Below the pieces are notes generated by a model. The model saw only the letters and a list, made by a program, of their open reading frames with translations, was not told the DNA's origin and ran no database searches. The position numbers and the translations under genes are program-made. From assembly GCA_035628055.1 (NCBI GenBank), contig DASPKO010000072.1, positions 1-8,118 on the forward strand: 8,118 bases of DNA, read 5' to 3'. Below, piece by piece: positions 6,582-8,118 of the stretch (its first letter is position 1; each line of letters begins with the position of its first letter). This DNA is from DASPKO01 sp035628055. GTDB lineage: Bacteria; Planctomycetota; Phycisphaerae; Phycisphaerales; UBA1924.

Positions 6582-7688
6582 TCACGCCTTTACCACTTGG
6601 GGGAGCAGTTTCTCCAGGACCTCCAGCGCCGCCTTGAGATACTTCGGGTGTCCCTCGCGCTCCAGGAAGGCCGGGCTCGTCGCCGCCATCATCACGCGCC
6701 GGATGTTCGCGAGCGTCGCGTAGTCGTCCCCAGCCTCGAGACCCATCTCGCGCCGGAGCTGGGCCAGGTGGCTCACCGGCTTGATGCCGTGGAGCAGCTC
6801 CGGGCGGCCCCAGTAGAGCCGCTCGAGGTAGACCGCGTCCTCGACCCAGTGCCCGGGGTGCACGAGCGCCAGGTCCAGCAGCACGCACGAGCCCGGGTTC
6901 CCCGGGCGGCGCATCGCGTTGCCCGGGTGCAGGTCTCCATGGCACCAGGTGTTGATCGCCCGCGACTCCCAGCGCGCCAGCAGCCGCGGAAGGGCCTTCT
7001 GCACGTGCTTGATCGCGTCGTTCCAGTGCTGGGCCCCGGCGATCTGGTGCGTCTTGCACGCCTCGCGGGCCCGCGCCAGGAGCACCTCCCAGTCGCGCAC
7101 CGCCGGCGGCCGGTCCACCGGGCGGATCGCCCCCGCGTGCTGGTACAGGCGGGCGGCGGCGTGCAGCAGGTCGCGCACGTCCTGCTCCGTCAGATCGTGC
7201 TGCAGCGTGTGCCCGGGCAGGCGCTCGACGACCAGCCAGGCCAGGTCGTACCCCCCGACCTCGGTCCCCGAGGCCAGCACGCGCAGCGTCGGCGGATGGT
7301 CGTGCTCATGATCGGTGCAGATCGGCCCGTCGTCGTCCCGCTCGGGCACGCACAGCGGGGGCGAGAGCTCCGTGGTCCAGCGATATTCCGCCGGCCCCAC
7401 CGGCAGTTTCACCACCACGTCGGCGGGGGGCAGGTGCGGGAGCTTGAGCGTCGCGAAGCCCGTGGCGGCCCCGCCCGCCTGCCAGCTCGACACGAACCAG
7501 GAGACCGGCGAGAGCGTCCCGCCCAGCCCGGCCAGCAGGGCCGGCTCCAAGGCCGCGGCGAGTTCCGAGGAGCCGCCCTGTGCCGGGCGCCGGTCGTGCG
7601 GGGAGGCGGAGGCCAGGCCCCCGCCCGCCGTTGCCCCGGCGCCTGGCGGCGGGGTCGTGCCGCTTCCGTGCGTGTCCGGCTGGGCCAT
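6582..7688 (-). CDS. APH-type kinase (aminoglycoside phosphotransferase/choline kinase-like family)
   Basis: A 368-residue protein with the APH kinase fold. From ATG 7688, VVVKLP (Lys94) fits the ATP-anchoring Lys, LVVERLPG (152-159) the hinge, WCHGDLHPGN (248-257) the catalytic loop with Asp252, His254 and Asn257, and LLDLAL (270-275) the metal-binding Asp272; WVEDAVYLERL follows as in the family. Members phosphorylate small molecules (aminoglycosides, choline, homoserine, methylthioribose, fructosamine) or proteins, and the sequence does not show which; resistance should not be assumed. The first 50 or so residues are Gly/Pro/Ala-rich and probably disordered, and an acidic, His-rich stretch (TDHEHDH, 125-131) interrupts the N-lobe. 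The start is uncertain: a perfect AAAGGAG (7708-7702) lies 13 bases before this ATG, and in-frame ATGs exist at 7730 and 7754. The gene converges on the coiled-coil gene with only 10 bases between stops, leaving no room for a separate terminator. Confidence 0.88.
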   Translation of the reverse strand: MAQPDTHGSGTTPPPGAGATAGGGLASASPHDRRPAQGGSSELAAALEPALLAGLGGTLSPVSWFVSSWQAGGAATGFATLKLPHLPPADVVVKLPVGPAEYRWTTELSPPLCVPERDDDGPICTDHEHDHPPTLRVLASGTEVGGYDLAWLVVERLPGHTLQHDLTEQDVRDLLHAAARLYQHAGAIRPVDRPPAVRDWEVLLARAREACKTHQIAGAQHWNDAIKHVQKALPRLLARWESRAINTWCHGDLHPGNAMRRPGNPGSCVLLDLALVHPGHWVEDAVYLERLYWGRPELLHGIKPVSHLAQLRREMGLEAGDDYATLANIRRVMMAATSPAFLEREGHPKYLKAALEVLEKLLPQVVKA

Positions 7689-7889
7689 CGGTGACGCGAC
7701 ACTCCTTTGGCGCGGGTCCGGGTACACCATACCGTACGCTTGCCCTCCCGGCACGCGTGCCCCGCCGTCGCCAGCCAGGCGTGCCCGGTGCCCCGCTGGC
7801 GCCCCGCATCGGGGCCGAAGACGGCAGACTCGAGCTGGCCCCGCTTCCCGCCCTGCCCGGCAATAGCGGCGTTTGCAAGGAGCCGGATC
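7689..7889. promoter_or_regulatory. Divergent intergenic region between APH kinase and right-edge gene
   Basis: These 201 bases should hold promoters for both divergent genes. Visible signals are the minus-strand ribosome site AAAGGAG (7708-7702) for the kinase, the plus-strand AAGGAG (7877-7882) for the right-edge gene, and a perfect small hairpin GCCCCG-CAT-CGGGGC (7801-7815) midway. The hairpin has no T-run on either strand, so a terminator is unlikely and an operator is only a possibility. No convincing -35/-10 pair is seen. Confidence 0.4.
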
Positions 7890-7892
7890 ATG
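7877..7892 (+). promoter_or_regulatory. Ribosome binding site and start of the right-edge gene
   Basis: AAGGAG at 7877-7882 stands 7 bases before ATG 7890-7892, the best ribosome site in the window. It fixes the start of a gene that is otherwise cut by the window edge. Confidence 0.75.
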
Positions 7893-8118
7893 ACCCTCCG
7901 CATCGTGATGGCAGCAAAGCTCGCCGCGCTGGCCCTCTGTGTCGCCACCGCGGCGCTCCGTGACGAGGACGACGCCAGGGCCGCGCCGGCGGTGATCGAC
8001 CTGGCGACCGCCGCGGGCGTGCGGCTGGTCGGCGGCGCCTGGCGCGTGCGCGAGGCGGAGCTCGTGCCGGCGCAGGGCCGGACCGCGGCCGGCGCGCCCG
8101 CGCCGACCTTCGACATCG
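7890..8118 (+). CDS. Probable secreted protein of unknown function (3' end missing)
   Basis: The frame is open from ATG 7890 to the right edge, giving 76 residues. The N-terminus has the shape of a signal peptide: positive residues (Arg4, Lys10), a hydrophobic run LAALALCVATAAL (11-23), then the charged RDEDDAR. Cleavage near Ala21-Ala22 is plausible; a Cys at 17 lies inside the hydrophobic core and does not make a good lipobox. The mature part begins APAVIDLATAAGVRLVGGAWRV and is followed by EAELVPAQGRTAAGAPAPTFDI. The GVRLVGGAWRVREAELV segment looks like the first beta strands of a secreted domain, but I do not recognise the family. The perfect ribosome site and the signal-like start support a real gene. 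Export is inferred; it is divergent from the kinase gene and I see no functional link. Confidence 0.75.
   Translation, partial: MTLRIVMAAKLAALALCVATAALRDEDDARAAPAVIDLATAAGVRLVGGAWRVREAELVPAQGRTAAGAPAPTFDI

Noticed and set aside
6582..7688. Calling the APH-fold kinase an antibiotic resistance gene
   Set aside because: The HGDLHPGN loop is shared by many kinases with other substrates; nothing in the sequence or neighbourhood points to aminoglycosides.
6597..7694. Plus-strand open frame of 365 codons opposite the APH kinase gene
   Set aside because: It is Arg/Pro/Gln/His-rich with no domain, and the minus strand carries the complete kinase motif set.
7801..7815. Perfect GCCCCG/CGGGGC hairpin as a terminator or riboswitch element
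   Set aside because: It lies between two divergent starts, has no T-run on either strand and no larger conserved structure around it; at most a small operator-like palindrome.

Overview
This is a very GC-rich window packed with protein-coding genes. It most likely comes from a planctomycete of the Phycisphaerae type. The main clue is the gene at the left edge: its product ends in a Cys-bracketed pair of dockerin-like calcium loops, a C-terminal module typical of secreted Phycisphaerae proteins. The coiled-coil membrane protein and the high GC fit this, but no rRNA or other phylogenetic marker is present, so the assignment is an inference.

Layout from left to right. (1) The 3' end of a secreted dockerin-tailed protein (+, 2-907). 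(2) A convergent gene (-, 861-2093) for a single polypeptide that fuses an RdgB/HAM1 house-cleaning nucleotide pyrophosphatase to a GNAT acetyltransferase of the phosphinothricin-acetyltransferase type. Its last 47 bases overlap the dockerin gene tail to tail. (3) Divergent from it, a two-gene unit: an ALDH7/antiquitin-type aldehyde dehydrogenase (+, 2190-3716), then rpiA, ribose-5-phosphate isomerase A (+, 3709-4431). rpiA starts at a TTG inside the end of the dehydrogenase gene and ends in an unusual Cys-rich tail. (4) A 655-residue protein (+, 4604-6571) with a long cytoplasmic coiled coil and two C-terminal membrane helices. The helices enclose a periplasmic domain of about 140 residues that resembles the Wzz/polysaccharide co-polymerase arrangement. 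(5) A convergent APH-type kinase (-, 6582-7688), only 10 bases away. (6) Divergent from it, the start of a probable secreted protein (+, from 7890) that runs off the right edge.

The genes look like ordinary chromosomal neighbours rather than one pathway. The dehydrogenase (aldehyde clearance, probably lysine/aminoadipate catabolism), rpiA (pentose phosphate pathway) and the RdgB domain (removal of deaminated purine nucleotides) are housekeeping or metabolic. The dockerin protein, the coiled-coil membrane protein and the right-edge gene belong to the cell envelope. Only the dehydrogenase and rpiA are clearly co-transcribed and translationally coupled. I see no RNA genes, mobile elements, CRISPR arrays or attachment sites, and no gene-free stretch over about 200 bases. 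The items most worth a second look are the RdgB-GNAT fusion, the coiled-coil/Wzz-like protein and the Cys-rich RpiA tail.
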